64,000 nucleotides of DNA from Winogradskyella haliclonae (GTDB lineage Bacteria > Bacteroidota > Bacteroidia > Flavobacteriales > Flavobacteriaceae), in the NCBI RefSeq assembly GCF_014635865.1, contig NZ_BMDQ01000001.1:248001-312000 (forward strand), given 5' to 3'. Shown piece after piece: positions 22,553 to 31,800 of the stretch. The number at the start of each line of letters is the position of its first letter. Position 1 is the first letter of the stretch. A program made the translations under genes and the position numbers. The notes beneath the pieces were generated by a model. The model saw only the letters and a program-made list of their open reading frames with translations, was not told the origin of the DNA and did no database searches.

Positions 22553-24640
22553 TTACTTCTTCGGATGCACCAATGTCATTTCATCAATTAAATGTTTAGC
22601 TCCAGCATACTTATCTATAATAAACAAGACATATCTTAAATCAACCATGATGTTTCGACATATCTCAGGGTCGTAATAGATATCGCTCATAGTACCTTCC
22701 CAAACACGGTCAAAATTAAGACCAACTAGATTACCTTCAGCATCAATCGCTGGGCTTCCAGAATTTCCACCTGTGGTATGGTTAGTTCCCAAAAAGCAAA
22801 TAGGTAATTTACCGTTTTTGTCTGCATACTGCCCATAATCTTTTGCTGCATACAAGTCTCTGAGTTTTTCAGGCACATCAAATTCATAGTCTCCTGGCAC
22901 GTATTTTTCTATCACACCATCGAGATATGTTACAGGATTATAGTAAATAGCATCTCTAGGTGCATAACCATTAACCTTACCGTAAGTAACTCTAAGCGTA
23001 CTGTTAGCATCTGGAAAATACCGTTCTTCAGGGAGTACTTCCATTAAGGCTTTCATGTATTTGGTTTGTAATGCATTTATTTGCGTATTAATACGCTGAA
23101 ATTCCGGCTCCAAATTGGTGTAAAATTCTAAAACTAGAGGTTTCGCATATTGATAAGCCGCATCATTATTTAATTTTTGTAATACAGTTTTAGAGTCTCC
23201 TTCTAATAATTTTAACGCACTATCGAGATTTACAAAAGCTGTTTTGTCATAAATAGAAGCATCAAAATTAGATGTGTATAGTGGCATTACAGCTTCAAAA
23301 ACACCTTTGTCAACAGCTGAATTATAGTTTTTGTGTATGTCTTTTAATCGATTTACCATTGATGCTCTTGCTCTTTCAAAAGCTTCGTCACCTCTACTAG
23401 CAGTGTTTTCCATTTGCACCAATCGGAACATCATTTGCATCAACTCATTAGAACGCAAGAAGACCTCAACAAAATTATTACGCTTTACATTTACGGATTC
23501 AAACTCTTTATATAGTTTCTCGAATTCTGGTAAAATATCTCCATATGCCGCTTCTTTCCCTTGCGCCTTTAATGCCTTTACAAATTCCTTTTCAAATTGT
23601 CTTTTTATATCAACGGCACCGCTTTTTTCAATTCCTTGATTTTCGCCAATCCATTTCTTCCAAGCATTGGCAATACGCGCTTGTTTAGAGGCATATTGAA
23701 TACGAATTTGGTCATCAGCCTTCATATTAGCATCAATAACTTTTAAGGCAGCTTCTCTGATTGCTATGTTAGATGGATTTACCTTTTGTGTAATCTGCTC
23801 AACGGCTACAGCAGGAAGATATTCATTGGTACGCCCTGGAAATCCAAAAACCATTGTAAAATCATCTTCTTCAACACCATCTAGTGAAACTGGTAAAAAG
23901 TGTTTAGGCGTGTAAGGCACGTTATCTTTGCTGAATTTAGCAGGTCTATTATTCTTATCGGCATAAATTCTGAATAACGAAAAATCCCCCGTATGTCTAG
24001 GCCATACCCAATTATCGGTATCACTACCAAACTTACCTATACTACTTGGTGGTGCTCCTACTAGACGAACATCCTCAAAACGTTCTGTTACAAATAAATA
24101 ATATTGATTGCCTTTGTAAAACGGACGAATTTTTATGCCCTGCCAAGTTTCTTTAGCAACGTTTTTTTCAACAGCATTTCTATTCTTATCTATTTGCGAC
24201 TGTTTTTCGCGTGGACTCATCTCGTCTGATACACCCTTTAACATTGCATCTGTAACGTCCTCAATACGCACAATAAACTCTACATAGAGTCCTTCATTAG
24301 GAATTTCTTCTTCAAAATTCATAGCCCAAAAGCCATCTTTTAAATAATCGTTTTCTAAAGATGAATGTGATTGGATTTGACTAAAACCACAGTGATGATT
24401 AGTAAGTAATAGTCCTTTTGGAGAAATTACTTCGCTTGTACAACCGCCATTAAAATGACCAATTGCGTCTTTTAAACTTGAATTATTAACGTCGTAAATA
24501 TCTTTGGCAGTAAGCTTACTTCCTAAACTTTGCATTTCTCTTTCATTCATTCCTTCTAAAAGTGAAGGAATCCACATACCGCCTTGTTGTGCTGAAACTT
24601 GAAAAACAACAAATAAAATAATAACTTTTAAAATACGCAT
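22553..24640 (-). CDS. S46 family dipeptidyl-peptidase, DPP11 type (Asp/Glu-specific)
   Basis: An exported serine exopeptidase that removes dipeptides from peptide N-termini in the periplasm. A signal peptide (about residues 1-17) precedes QGGMWIPSLLEG. The catalytic histidine is in LLTNHHCGF (His83) and the nucleophile in GGNSGSPAID (Ser627). Eighteen residues after the serine the sequence reads NFDRVWEG, so the specificity position carries Arg (645). In the P. gingivalis enzymes Arg at this place marks DPP11, which prefers Asp/Glu at P1, whereas Gly marks DPP7. Length 695 fits. It is the only gene between two terminator/intergenic breaks. Confidence 0.93.
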   Translation of the reverse strand: MRILKVIILFVVFQVSAQQGGMWIPSLLEGMNEREMQSLGSKLTAKDIYDVNNSSLKDAIGHFNGGCTSEVISPKGLLLTNHHCGFSQIQSHSSLENDYLKDGFWAMNFEEEIPNEGLYVEFIVRIEDVTDAMLKGVSDEMSPREKQSQIDKNRNAVEKNVAKETWQGIKIRPFYKGNQYYLFVTERFEDVRLVGAPPSSIGKFGSDTDNWVWPRHTGDFSLFRIYADKNNRPAKFSKDNVPYTPKHFLPVSLDGVEEDDFTMVFGFPGRTNEYLPAVAVEQITQKVNPSNIAIREAALKVIDANMKADDQIRIQYASKQARIANAWKKWIGENQGIEKSGAVDIKRQFEKEFVKALKAQGKEAAYGDILPEFEKLYKEFESVNVKRNNFVEVFLRSNELMQMMFRLVQMENTASRGDEAFERARASMVNRLKDIHKNYNSAVDKGVFEAVMPLYTSNFDASIYDKTAFVNLDSALKLLEGDSKTVLQKLNNDAAYQYAKPLVLEFYTNLEPEFQRINTQINALQTKYMKALMEVLPEERYFPDANSTLRVTYGKVNGYAPRDAIYYNPVTYLDGVIEKYVPGDYEFDVPEKLRDLYAAKDYGQYADKNGKLPICFLGTNHTTGGNSGSPAIDAEGNLVGLNFDRVWEGTMSDIYYDPEICRNIMVDLRYVLFIIDKYAGAKHLIDEMTLVHPKK

Positions 24641-24732
24641 AGTCTATAATGTTTTGATTTTAATAAAGATAAAAAAGCAAAGGATTTTGTCAACTCAAAA
24701 CAGCAAATTTCTTGTTAACATTAATAACTTTA

Positions 24733-25404
24733 CTATTCTAAAACAAAACCCTTACCATGTACATTACGAATATTGATTTCACTATTAGAAATGTATTTTC
24801 GAAGTCTAGAAATATAAACATCCATTGAATTACGAGAAAATTCATCCTGACTCTCCCATAATTTTTTCAAAATCTTATTTCTTTCAACAAGTTGTTCAGG
24901 ATTAGATAATAGCATTTTAAGTAATAAGCACTCTCGCTCCGTAAGCTGCAATACGGAATCATTTATGTGAAGTTTTCTTTTATCTATGTTTAAAAGAACA
25001 TCTTTCCAAAAAAGTTCATTTTTTTCAGTGATATGATTTTTATTCCGAGCTAAAATGGTCTCTATCTTTGCTAAAAGAATTTCTTCATCTATGGGTTTGG
25101 TTATATATTCTTCAGCACCTAGCTGATAACCCTTTAACTGATCTATTTTTAAGTCACGTGCGGTTAGGAAGATAAAGGGTAACTCTATATTTTCTTCTTT
25201 TATCATTTTAGCTATTTCATAGCCTGAAGATTGTTTTAGATTAATATCTAAAATGGCTAAATTAAATATTGTAGATGATTTTAATTCTGAAATAGCTTCA
25301 CTTGCAGTTTCTTTCCAAATTACATTGTATTTTTTGAGCTTCATATATTCAGTCAAAACATAACCAAAGCTTTTATCATCTTCTATGAGTAAAATATTAG
25401 TCAT
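24733..25404 (-). CDS. OmpR-family response regulator
   Basis: A 223-residue DNA-binding response regulator. The receiver has LLIEDDKS with the acidic pair, the phosphoacceptor Asp53 in LAILDINL, Thr81 in FLTARD and Lys103 in YITKPID. The C-terminal winged helix (about residues 130-223) includes LTERECLLLKMLL and SRNSMDVYISRLRKYI, typical of OmpR/PhoB regulators. It overlaps the cognate histidine kinase gene by eight bases. Target genes are unknown; the divergent DUF6624-like genes are the nearest candidates. Confidence 0.95.
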   Translation of the reverse strand: MTNILLIEDDKSFGYVLTEYMKLKKYNVIWKETASEAISELKSSTIFNLAILDINLKQSSGYEIAKMIKEENIELPFIFLTARDLKIDQLKGYQLGAEEYITKPIDEEILLAKIETILARNKNHITEKNELFWKDVLLNIDKRKLHINDSVLQLTERECLLLKMLLSNPEQLVERNKILKKLWESQDEFSRNSMDVYISRLRKYISNSEINIRNVHGKGFVLE

Positions 25405-26662
25405 TTTCTAAAGGGAAATTTAATTGTACACTTAAACCCTGATTATTTAATGAATTCAACTCCATACTACCAAAATGTTCATTCATAATACTTCGAATAT
25501 ACGCTAAACCCAATCCTTTAAATTTTTCAGGTACTATTTCTTTCTGTAATCCAATACCATTATCTGATGTTTTTATAGAAATTTCATCTTCACTTTTAAA
25601 ATAGCTTATAGTCAATTCAATAGCTTCTTCATTATGTTTCATTGCATTTTCCCAAATATTAAAAAGCATCAATTGTAAATGATTTTCATCGGCAAATATT
25701 TTATAATCTTCTTCTGAAGGTATAAAGCTAATTTTTGTTTTATTTGTAATAAAAATAGGTTTCATCTGTTTAAGTGAGCGTTCAATAATATCAGTAACAC
25801 TCAAAAGTTTTTTGCTAATATGCAATCTGTCAGCATCAGATTTTACCCAATGTAACACTGTTTTTATATGATTTTCTAACCTATTACTTTCCCTTTGTAT
25901 TATAGTTATCAACTCGTTAGGATTTTTTTCCTCAGCTAATAAATTAGCACTTAGCTTTATAGATGATAAAGGTGTTTGAAATTGATGAGACAAATGATTA
26001 ACGAATTCATTCTTTTGTTTAATGAGTCTACTCTGCTTATCATTGAGATAGAATAACCATACGAAAAGTGAAGAAAGGCCAACTAAAAAAGTAATAGGTA
26101 TAGTATAACTGAGTAATCCCATGTTTTTAGATTTTGGTAGTATATGCAAATAATTTAACCCATCTGCAGCAATCCCACGAATACTTCGCATTTGTGCTGG
26201 AGTATGGTCTAAAATATAGCCAGATTCTTCAACTTCTTTTTCAGTGACAGTATCTGGATTAACATCTTTGACTAAACCAATCATTAATAAACAAGATGTA
26301 CATACTTTTAATGAAGATGCTTTTAAATTTTCATTTGGTTCATTTATATTCAATCGGGAAATAGGCTCTTGCAAACCGTTGAAGTATCCCCAAATAATAT
26401 CAGCATCAAAAGGTTCAAAATTTTTACGCAAAATAGAATCTGTAAAACGGTTTAGTTTAACTGAATCCTTCCTTAGTGACTTATCTTTATTCTCTAATTG
26501 GCGTAGTTCAATTGCGCTTTCCATTAAAGCAGTCTGCATCTCAACTTTATCTAAGTCAATTTTCAACTTGTACTCTTCTTTAATATGGTTGATTTGCCAA
26601 ATGACTAACCATCCTAAAATTAAAAGTGACAAAACAATTATTATGATACTATTTCTTTTCAT
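25397..26662 (-). CDS. Sensor histidine kinase
   Basis: A membrane sensor kinase of 421 residues. Helices lie at about residues 5-23 and 185-204, enclosing a periplasmic domain of about 160 residues that holds a CTSC pair (Cys121, Cys124), possibly redox- or metal-sensitive. The H-box is NHLSHQFQTPLSSIKL with His226. The ATPase domain has NIWENAMKHNE (N box), DNGIGLQ (G1) and KGLGLAYIRSIM (G2). It forms an overlapping pair with the OmpR-type regulator. The signal is unknown. Confidence 0.94.
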   Translation of the reverse strand: MKRNSIIIIVLSLLILGWLVIWQINHIKEEYKLKIDLDKVEMQTALMESAIELRQLENKDKSLRKDSVKLNRFTDSILRKNFEPFDADIIWGYFNGLQEPISRLNINEPNENLKASSLKVCTSCLLMIGLVKDVNPDTVTEKEVEESGYILDHTPAQMRSIRGIAADGLNYLHILPKSKNMGLLSYTIPITFLVGLSSLFVWLFYLNDKQSRLIKQKNEFVNHLSHQFQTPLSSIKLSANLLAEEKNPNELITIIQRESNRLENHIKTVLHWVKSDADRLHISKKLLSVTDIIERSLKQMKPIFITNKTKISFIPSEEDYKIFADENHLQLMLFNIWENAMKHNEEAIELTISYFKSEDEISIKTSDNGIGLQKEIVPEKFKGLGLAYIRSIMNEHFGSMELNSLNNQGLSVQLNFPLEND

Positions 26663-26784
26663 TATAAAGGCTAAATTAAAAATTCTAAGTATAGATTTAA
26701 CATTTTTCAGATTTCGTTAAGGTTTTTAAGTTTTTGTTATAGATCATTCATTTTCAATTCATTCAACTTCAGAATTAACTGAAA

Positions 26785-26792
26785 TAGATTTG
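26785..26792 (+). promoter_or_regulatory. Candidate -7 box of the DUF6624-like row
   Basis: TAGATTTG matches TAnnTTTG exactly and lies 27 bases upstream of the first ATG. The preceding region contains GAATTAACTGAAA but no clear TTTG -33 box, consistent with a promoter needing an activator such as the divergent response regulator. Confidence 0.45.
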
Positions 26793-26818
26793 CACTGTAA
26801 TCATAAAATCACATTAAA

Positions 26819-27799
26819 ATGAAAAAATTAATTCTATGTATCTGTTTATTAGTTACTGTATTTTGTAACGCACAGATTGACTTTGTAAAGCATGCCGATT
26901 TATTAATGTCTGCACGTCGTGCTTTTGAAAAAAACGAACCAAAAAGAGCATTAGATTTTTATAAAGAAGCTTTTAAAATAAATGGTGTTAATACACCTGC
27001 AGAATACATAAAAGCTGCTACATGCGCTGCACAACTTAGAGATGAGATATCTTGCAAAAAATGGATTATAGAAGCAATAGAAAAAGAGAGGATTTCTAAA
27101 AAGTTTTTACTCAGTTTCTCTGATAATGACCTTTATCGTAAATGCCTCAATAACATATTACCAAACTATGATAATCATTTGGCTAACTTTTATAAAGCTA
27201 TTGATAATCCTATGGTATATTTCCAAATACAAGAACTCGTTGATAGAGATCAAGTAACTCGAAAGTTGAGTGATTATCATTTAGGAATTACTGACGAGAA
27301 CAAAGAAGTCGCTATGGATAGTTGGTTAAAAGCAAGAGCTAATAACGATACTATTGCAATCAAAAAACTCCAAGATATTTTGTTTCCTAAAATTGACAAA
27401 GAGCTTAAAGCTTATAACCTAAAAGTAATGAGATACGCTGATAGCTTAAACATTGTAAAGCTTATTGACATTACTAAAGCTCATGGTTGGCATAATGAAG
27501 CTTGGGTTTTGCTTTGGCATCAAAGAGGTTCTTATGGAGAAAAAAATTGGGTATGGGATTTCTTTAAACCTTATATTGATAACGAAATTTCAAAAGGAAA
27601 AATAACCCCATTCTTCTGGGTTATGTTTGAAGATATTACTTCCCTATACAAAACAGGGAAAAGCATTTATGGTTATCATCCTGGAAAAGTAGATCCTAGA
27701 ACCGTTAATATAAAAAGACAAAGTATTGGTCTCCCTGAACTCACTCAACAAGAAATTAAAAATAGAAATACTAGAAAGGACAATGGTAGCGTCTTTTAA
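26819..27799 (+). CDS. Secreted DUF6624-like protein 1
   Basis: A 326-residue exported protein with a signal peptide ending in FCNAQ (about residue 19). A helical, TPR-like stretch (residues 25-110) includes ARRAFEKNEPKRALDFYKEA. The C-terminal part carries KAHGWHNEAWVLLWHQRG and later KSIYGYHPGKVDPR, a pattern I associate with DUF6624 (HG, then a Q/W-H motif, then YGTQ-like G-x-H). Function is unknown. It is the first of three same-strand genes of this type, 21 bases ahead of the second, and divergent from a two-component system. Confidence 0.7.
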   Translation: MKKLILCICLLVTVFCNAQIDFVKHADLLMSARRAFEKNEPKRALDFYKEAFKINGVNTPAEYIKAATCAAQLRDEISCKKWIIEAIEKERISKKFLLSFSDNDLYRKCLNNILPNYDNHLANFYKAIDNPMVYFQIQELVDRDQVTRKLSDYHLGITDENKEVAMDSWLKARANNDTIAIKKLQDILFPKIDKELKAYNLKVMRYADSLNIVKLIDITKAHGWHNEAWVLLWHQRGSYGEKNWVWDFFKPYIDNEISKGKITPFFWVMFEDITSLYKTGKSIYGYHPGKVDPRTVNIKRQSIGLPELTQQEIKNRNTRKDNGSVF

Positions 27800-27820
27800 T
27801 AACCTCCTAAATATAAAATC

Positions 27821-28792
27821 ATGAAAACAATTAAAATATTACTAAGTACAATTTCATTAATTTTTAGTTTGAGTATATCAAATGCACATGAAATTGACAC
27901 TAACTTCTATCCAAAAAAAGCTGAAGATGTTACTAATGAAGTTTATAGAAGCTACATAAAAAAATTAGAAAACAGTTATGCAATTATCAAAAATATTGCA
28001 ACCAAAGATTTAAATTATCTGAACTATTGGAACATTGCAATATGCTATGCTTACATGAAGGTTGATAAAGAGATTATACATCAGCTTTTATTAAGTTCAA
28101 AACAGAAAAATGCGTCTTCATTTTGTATGATATTGAATTATGAATATGAGTCTCATAAGAGTAATTTGGAAGATATCCGATTGTATAAAATCTTTGGTAA
28201 GACTTATCTAAATTGGATTTCAGACTGTGAAGGCATACATATAAAGAGTAAGTCTCTAGAAGAATTACTCAAAGAAAAGGAACAACTAAATCTAGAGCAC
28301 TTAAACGAACCCTTAATAGAGAAACTCCTCGTTCTATTAGAAAAAGACCAAAGATACAGAGGTAATGGACATTCTGCTTACGAGAATAATCGAGAAAAGC
28401 AACACAGATTAGACAGAGAAGTAGAGCAAGAACTCATAAAAATATTTGAAGAATTTGGCTACCCTTCAAAAGAACTTGTTGGTGATACTTATGCTAGATT
28501 AGGCTGTTTACTTCTTGAACACAGTGGGCAACCAAAAACACAGAAAAAATATATCCCATTAGTTGCAAATGCTTTAAAAACCGATAATTCAATTCGACCT
28601 TATTTTAAAATGTTAATCGATCGTTATTATTGGAGAACTACTGGTAAACAAGTTTTTGGAAGTCACGCCGGCATACCTTTTCAAAGCGATGAAATCATTT
28701 CAGAAATTAAAAAGAAATATAGCTTTTCTGTAGAAAAATCAGTTATGAAATTAAATCAGAATTCAAGAAAAATTATAATCAAAAAACAATAA
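27821..28792 (+). CDS. Secreted DUF6624-like protein 2
   Basis: A 323-residue exported protein with a signal peptide (cleavage near ISNAHE). Residues 24-140 (EIDTNFYPKKAEDV, DLNYLNYWNIAICYAYM, SFCMILNYEYE) are clearly paralogous to the third gene. The C-terminal half has EFGYPSKELVGDTYARLGCL, LLEHSGQP, LIDRYYWRTTGKQVFGSHAG, matching the DUF6624 order of motifs. Function is unknown. The stop is two bases before the next ATG, so the pair is cotranscribed. Confidence 0.72.
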   Translation: MKTIKILLSTISLIFSLSISNAHEIDTNFYPKKAEDVTNEVYRSYIKKLENSYAIIKNIATKDLNYLNYWNIAICYAYMKVDKEIIHQLLLSSKQKNASSFCMILNYEYESHKSNLEDIRLYKIFGKTYLNWISDCEGIHIKSKSLEELLKEKEQLNLEHLNEPLIEKLLVLLEKDQRYRGNGHSAYENNREKQHRLDREVEQELIKIFEEFGYPSKELVGDTYARLGCLLLEHSGQPKTQKKYIPLVANALKTDNSIRPYFKMLIDRYYWRTTGKQVFGSHAGIPFQSDEIISEIKKKYSFSVEKSVMKLNQNSRKIIIKKQ

Positions 28793-28794
28793 TC

Positions 28795-29307
28795 ATGAAA
28801 ATATTCAAAAAAATAATAGGTGCCATTTTAATGACTATTTACACAATTACAGCAGTAAATGCACAAGAAATTGATATCAACTATTACCCGCCAAAAAAAG
28901 ATGTGGTAAGTGCCAAAAACTACAATAAAGGCGTAAGAGATTTAGCTTATGCCTATGCAGATATTGAAGAGCATCCAAACAGAAATTTAGATTATGTGGA
29001 TTATTGGCGTGTGGCTGTTGCCTATATCTATATGGGAGTTGACAAAGAAACAGTTTACGAACTATTATTAAAATCTAAAGAAAATAATAAACAAGGGTTC
29101 TGTATTATTTTAAATGCACAACTTAATAATAGTACAAATAAGATAACTGATTCTCGCTTTTATAAATTCTTAGGTCAAAAAAGATTAGTCAATTTAAGTG
29201 ACTGCTCAGGAGTAGAAATTGAGCTAGAAAACTCAAATTCTAATAACTTTCCAAAGCTAGAAAAACAGAAAAACTATTTTAGATGGCTTAAAGATAAATC
29301 ATTCTAA
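28795..29307 (+). CDS. Secreted paralogue lacking the DUF6624-like half
   Basis: A 170-residue exported protein with a signal peptide ending in VNAQE. Its mature region (EIDINYYPPKKDVVS, LDYVDYWRVAVAYIYMGVDK, GFCIILNAQLN, FLGQKRLVNLSDCSGVEIE) repeats the N-terminal half of the preceding gene, but the chain stops where the DUF6624-like domain would begin. It could be a regulator, decoy or degrading duplicate. A terminator follows 65 bases after the stop. Confidence 0.7.
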   Translation: MKIFKKIIGAILMTIYTITAVNAQEIDINYYPPKKDVVSAKNYNKGVRDLAYAYADIEEHPNRNLDYVDYWRVAVAYIYMGVDKETVYELLLKSKENNKQGFCIILNAQLNNSTNKITDSRFYKFLGQKRLVNLSDCSGVEIELENSNSNNFPKLEKQKNYFRWLKDKSF

Positions 29308-29371
29308 GCTACTGCACTCTTTTGATGAAGAAAGAAATAAAACATTTCTTTAAATCATTGTTGATAATAGT

Positions 29372-29405
29372 AATAAACCTTTTCTTCTACAAGAAAGGGT
29401 TTATT
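29372..29405 (+). terminator. Terminator after the DUF6624-like row
   Basis: AATAAACCTTTTCTT and AAGAAAGGGTTTATT form a 15-pair stem (one wobble) around CTAC. The T-rich 3' arm and the following TTAATT suit intrinsic termination. Confidence 0.72.
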
Positions 29406-29446
29406 AATTAAAAAATAGTAAGCAAACTTATGGTATATTTAGTCTT

Positions 29447-30589
29447 ATGAATTTCACCTCTAAACTCCCAAACATAGGCACCACAATTTTTACTGTAATG
29501 AGTGCACTTGCAAACAAACACAATGCTATTAACTTATCGCAAGGGTTTCCGAATTATCCTAGCGACCAAAAATTAATTGATTTGGTGAATATGGCCATGA
29601 ACAATGGGCATAACCAATATGCGCCGATGGCTGGAAATTTAGAGTTACGCATAGCGATTGCTAACAAATATGAAAGGCTTTACCAAAACACCTATCATCC
29701 TGAAAAAGAAATCACCGTAACAGCAGGTGCAACTCAAGCCATTTACTGTGTTATATCAGCATTTGTGAGACCCAATGATGAGGTCATTGTCTTTAAACCT
29801 GCTTATGATTGTTATGAGCCTGCTATAGAAGTTAATGGTGGAAAAGTGATTCCTATTCAGTTATCGGCTCCTGATTACAAAGTGGACTGGACTGAAGTCG
29901 CTTCAAAAACATCTTCTAAAACCAAGATGATTCTCATCAACTCACCGCATAACCCAAGTGGAACAATTTGGTCTCAAGAAGATATGCTCGAACTTCAAAA
30001 AATAACTCATAACACTGATATTATTGTTTTAAGTGACGAGGTATATGAGCATATTGTTTTTGATAATGAGCAACATCAAAGTGCTTGTCTATTTTCAGAT
30101 TTAAAACAACGCAGTTTTATTACGGCTTCTTTTGGAAAAACGTTTCATAATACGGGTTGGAAAATTGGTTATACATGCGGTCCTGAAGCACTTATGAAAG
30201 AGTTTCGAAAAGTGCATCAATTCAACGTGTTTTCTGTACATCATCCATCTCAAAAAGGGATTGCTGATTATATGCAAGACGAAACGACCTATTTAGGTTT
30301 AAATCAATTTTTTCAACAAAAACGCGATTTGTTTTTAAGCTTAATAAAAGATTCTATATTTAAGTTTACACCTTCAAAAGGGACTTATTTTCAAGTCTTA
30401 GATTATTCTGAAATTACAGATGAAAATGATGTGAATTTTGCTAAACGCCTAACCAAAGAATTTGGTATAGCATCGATTCCGCTTTCAGTTTTTAACCTCA
30501 ATCAAAAAGATGATAAAGTCTTACGTTTTTGTTTTGCTAAAACAGATGAAACTTTAGTAAAAGCTGCTGAGATTTTAAATAACATCTAA
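29447..30589 (+). CDS. PLP-dependent aminotransferase (methionine/glutamine transaminase type)
   Basis: A fold-type I aminotransferase of 380 residues resembling YbdL and the KAT/GTK group, which transaminate methionine, glutamine and aromatic amino acids. Landmarks are INLSQGFPNYP, VTAGATQAIYC, INSPHNPSGTIW, LSDEVYEHIVFD and the PLP-lysine motif ITASFGKTFHNTGWKIGY. The omega-amidase gene lies 1.2 kb downstream; together they can salvage ketoglutaramate or the keto acid of methionine. The stop overlaps the convergent serine hydrolase gene by four bases. Confidence 0.9.
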   Translation: MNFTSKLPNIGTTIFTVMSALANKHNAINLSQGFPNYPSDQKLIDLVNMAMNNGHNQYAPMAGNLELRIAIANKYERLYQNTYHPEKEITVTAGATQAIYCVISAFVRPNDEVIVFKPAYDCYEPAIEVNGGKVIPIQLSAPDYKVDWTEVASKTSSKTKMILINSPHNPSGTIWSQEDMLELQKITHNTDIIVLSDEVYEHIVFDNEQHQSACLFSDLKQRSFITASFGKTFHNTGWKIGYTCGPEALMKEFRKVHQFNVFSVHHPSQKGIADYMQDETTYLGLNQFFQQKRDLFLSLIKDSIFKFTPSKGTYFQVLDYSEITDENDVNFAKRLTKEFGIASIPLSVFNLNQKDDKVLRFCFAKTDETLVKAAEILNNI

Positions 30590-31743
30590 TCCAAAGCCTT
30601 AGTTAACTTCTGCATAAACTCTCCCACTTTGGAAGGCTCTAACCAACGTGTTACGACAACAACATTATGAGCTCTATCAACAACAATAAAATTACCACCA
30701 AAGCCTGCAGCATAATAGATGCTCTCAGAAACATTCTCCCAATGACGAGGGCCTTTTTTATTGAGCCACCACATATAACCATAATTTATATTTGGTTGTG
30801 ATGGTGTAATTGCGCGTTCTATCCAATCCTTACTAATTAACTGTTCATTTTTCCATTTGCCATTATTTAAAAACAGTAATCCAAAACGTGCCATATCCTC
30901 AGCTGAAATAAAAATTCCTGCTCCTGAATGGCCACCGCCTGTAACTGATTTCATCTTAAGCCCATCAATTGTTGCCCAAGCATTATCATAACCAAACCAA
31001 CGCCACGTTGTTGAAGCATCAATTTTATCCATCACGTGTTCTTTTAAGACTTGTGGTAGTGGTTTGCGCCAAACTTGTAATGCAGAGTATGCTAATACAT
31101 TTACACGCACATCATTGTATTCCATTTTTGTTCCTGGGTCGTGATATTTTCTGTTTTTCCAATCGTCCAAATCGCCTTCTCTTGGAGGTCTATCAGCCCA
31201 ATCCTTTCCGCCCCATATTTCACCTGACCAATCTGAGTTTTGTTGTAGTAAATGCTGCCACGTAATTTTTGAGTTATGAGCACCATTGAAAGTACCATCC
31301 CAAACATAATCTTTCACAAAATCGATCTCATTAGCAATCAACCCTTTATCAACAGCCAAACCAGTAACTGTAGACAAAAAACTTTTTGTGACACTAAACG
31401 TCATATCTACACGTTTTGTATCTCCCCATTTTGCAACTATATAACCATCTTTGAGTATTAAGCCTGCTGGTCCACCACGTTTTTTTGTTGGTCCTAAAAT
31501 GTCATGAAAAGGTTCACGAGCAAATCCTTTGAGAATGGCAATACGTAAATCTCTTGAACCAGAATATTCATTAGTCTTGGCGAACTCAACTGCATCATTT
31601 AACCATTCCGAGTTTATATCTACATCTGCCGGTACTTTTTCTTCCCAAACTTCATTCTTCTTAGGAAAATACTCAACTTGTGCAGAAACACAATAAAAAC
31701 AAAACAACAGTACAAGCAGAAAACCTCTCTTAGCTAGAAACAT
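30586..31743 (-). CDS. Exported serine hydrolase (beta-lactamase/class C family)
   Basis: A 385-residue exported protein with a signal peptide (about residues 1-21, ending CVSAQ). The SxxK nucleophile motif is TFSVTKSFLSTVTG, the second motif is YNDVRVN (YxN-like) and a HSGAG box stands for the third. It matches the broad class C beta-lactamase-related serine hydrolases, which include D-aminopeptidases and esterases; antibiotic hydrolysis is not implied. It is inserted, on the other strand, between the aminotransferase and omega-amidase genes. Confidence 0.87.
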   Translation of the reverse strand: MFLAKRGFLLVLLFCFYCVSAQVEYFPKKNEVWEEKVPADVDINSEWLNDAVEFAKTNEYSGSRDLRIAILKGFAREPFHDILGPTKKRGGPAGLILKDGYIVAKWGDTKRVDMTFSVTKSFLSTVTGLAVDKGLIANEIDFVKDYVWDGTFNGAHNSKITWQHLLQQNSDWSGEIWGGKDWADRPPREGDLDDWKNRKYHDPGTKMEYNDVRVNVLAYSALQVWRKPLPQVLKEHVMDKIDASTTWRWFGYDNAWATIDGLKMKSVTGGGHSGAGIFISAEDMARFGLLFLNNGKWKNEQLISKDWIERAITPSQPNINYGYMWWLNKKGPRHWENVSESIYYAAGFGGNFIVVDRAHNVVVVTRWLEPSKVGEFMQKLTKALD

Positions 31744-31800
31744 AGTATCTATTTATGTTAATTAATTTATTAAGCCTTGTAAATTTACTAATTTTAAATC

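Noticed and set aside
30586..31743. Antibiotic beta-lactamase
   Set aside because: The SxxK and HxG-type boxes fit the broad serine hydrolase family, but the KTG and YAN motifs of true class C enzymes are not intact, so resistance is not supported.
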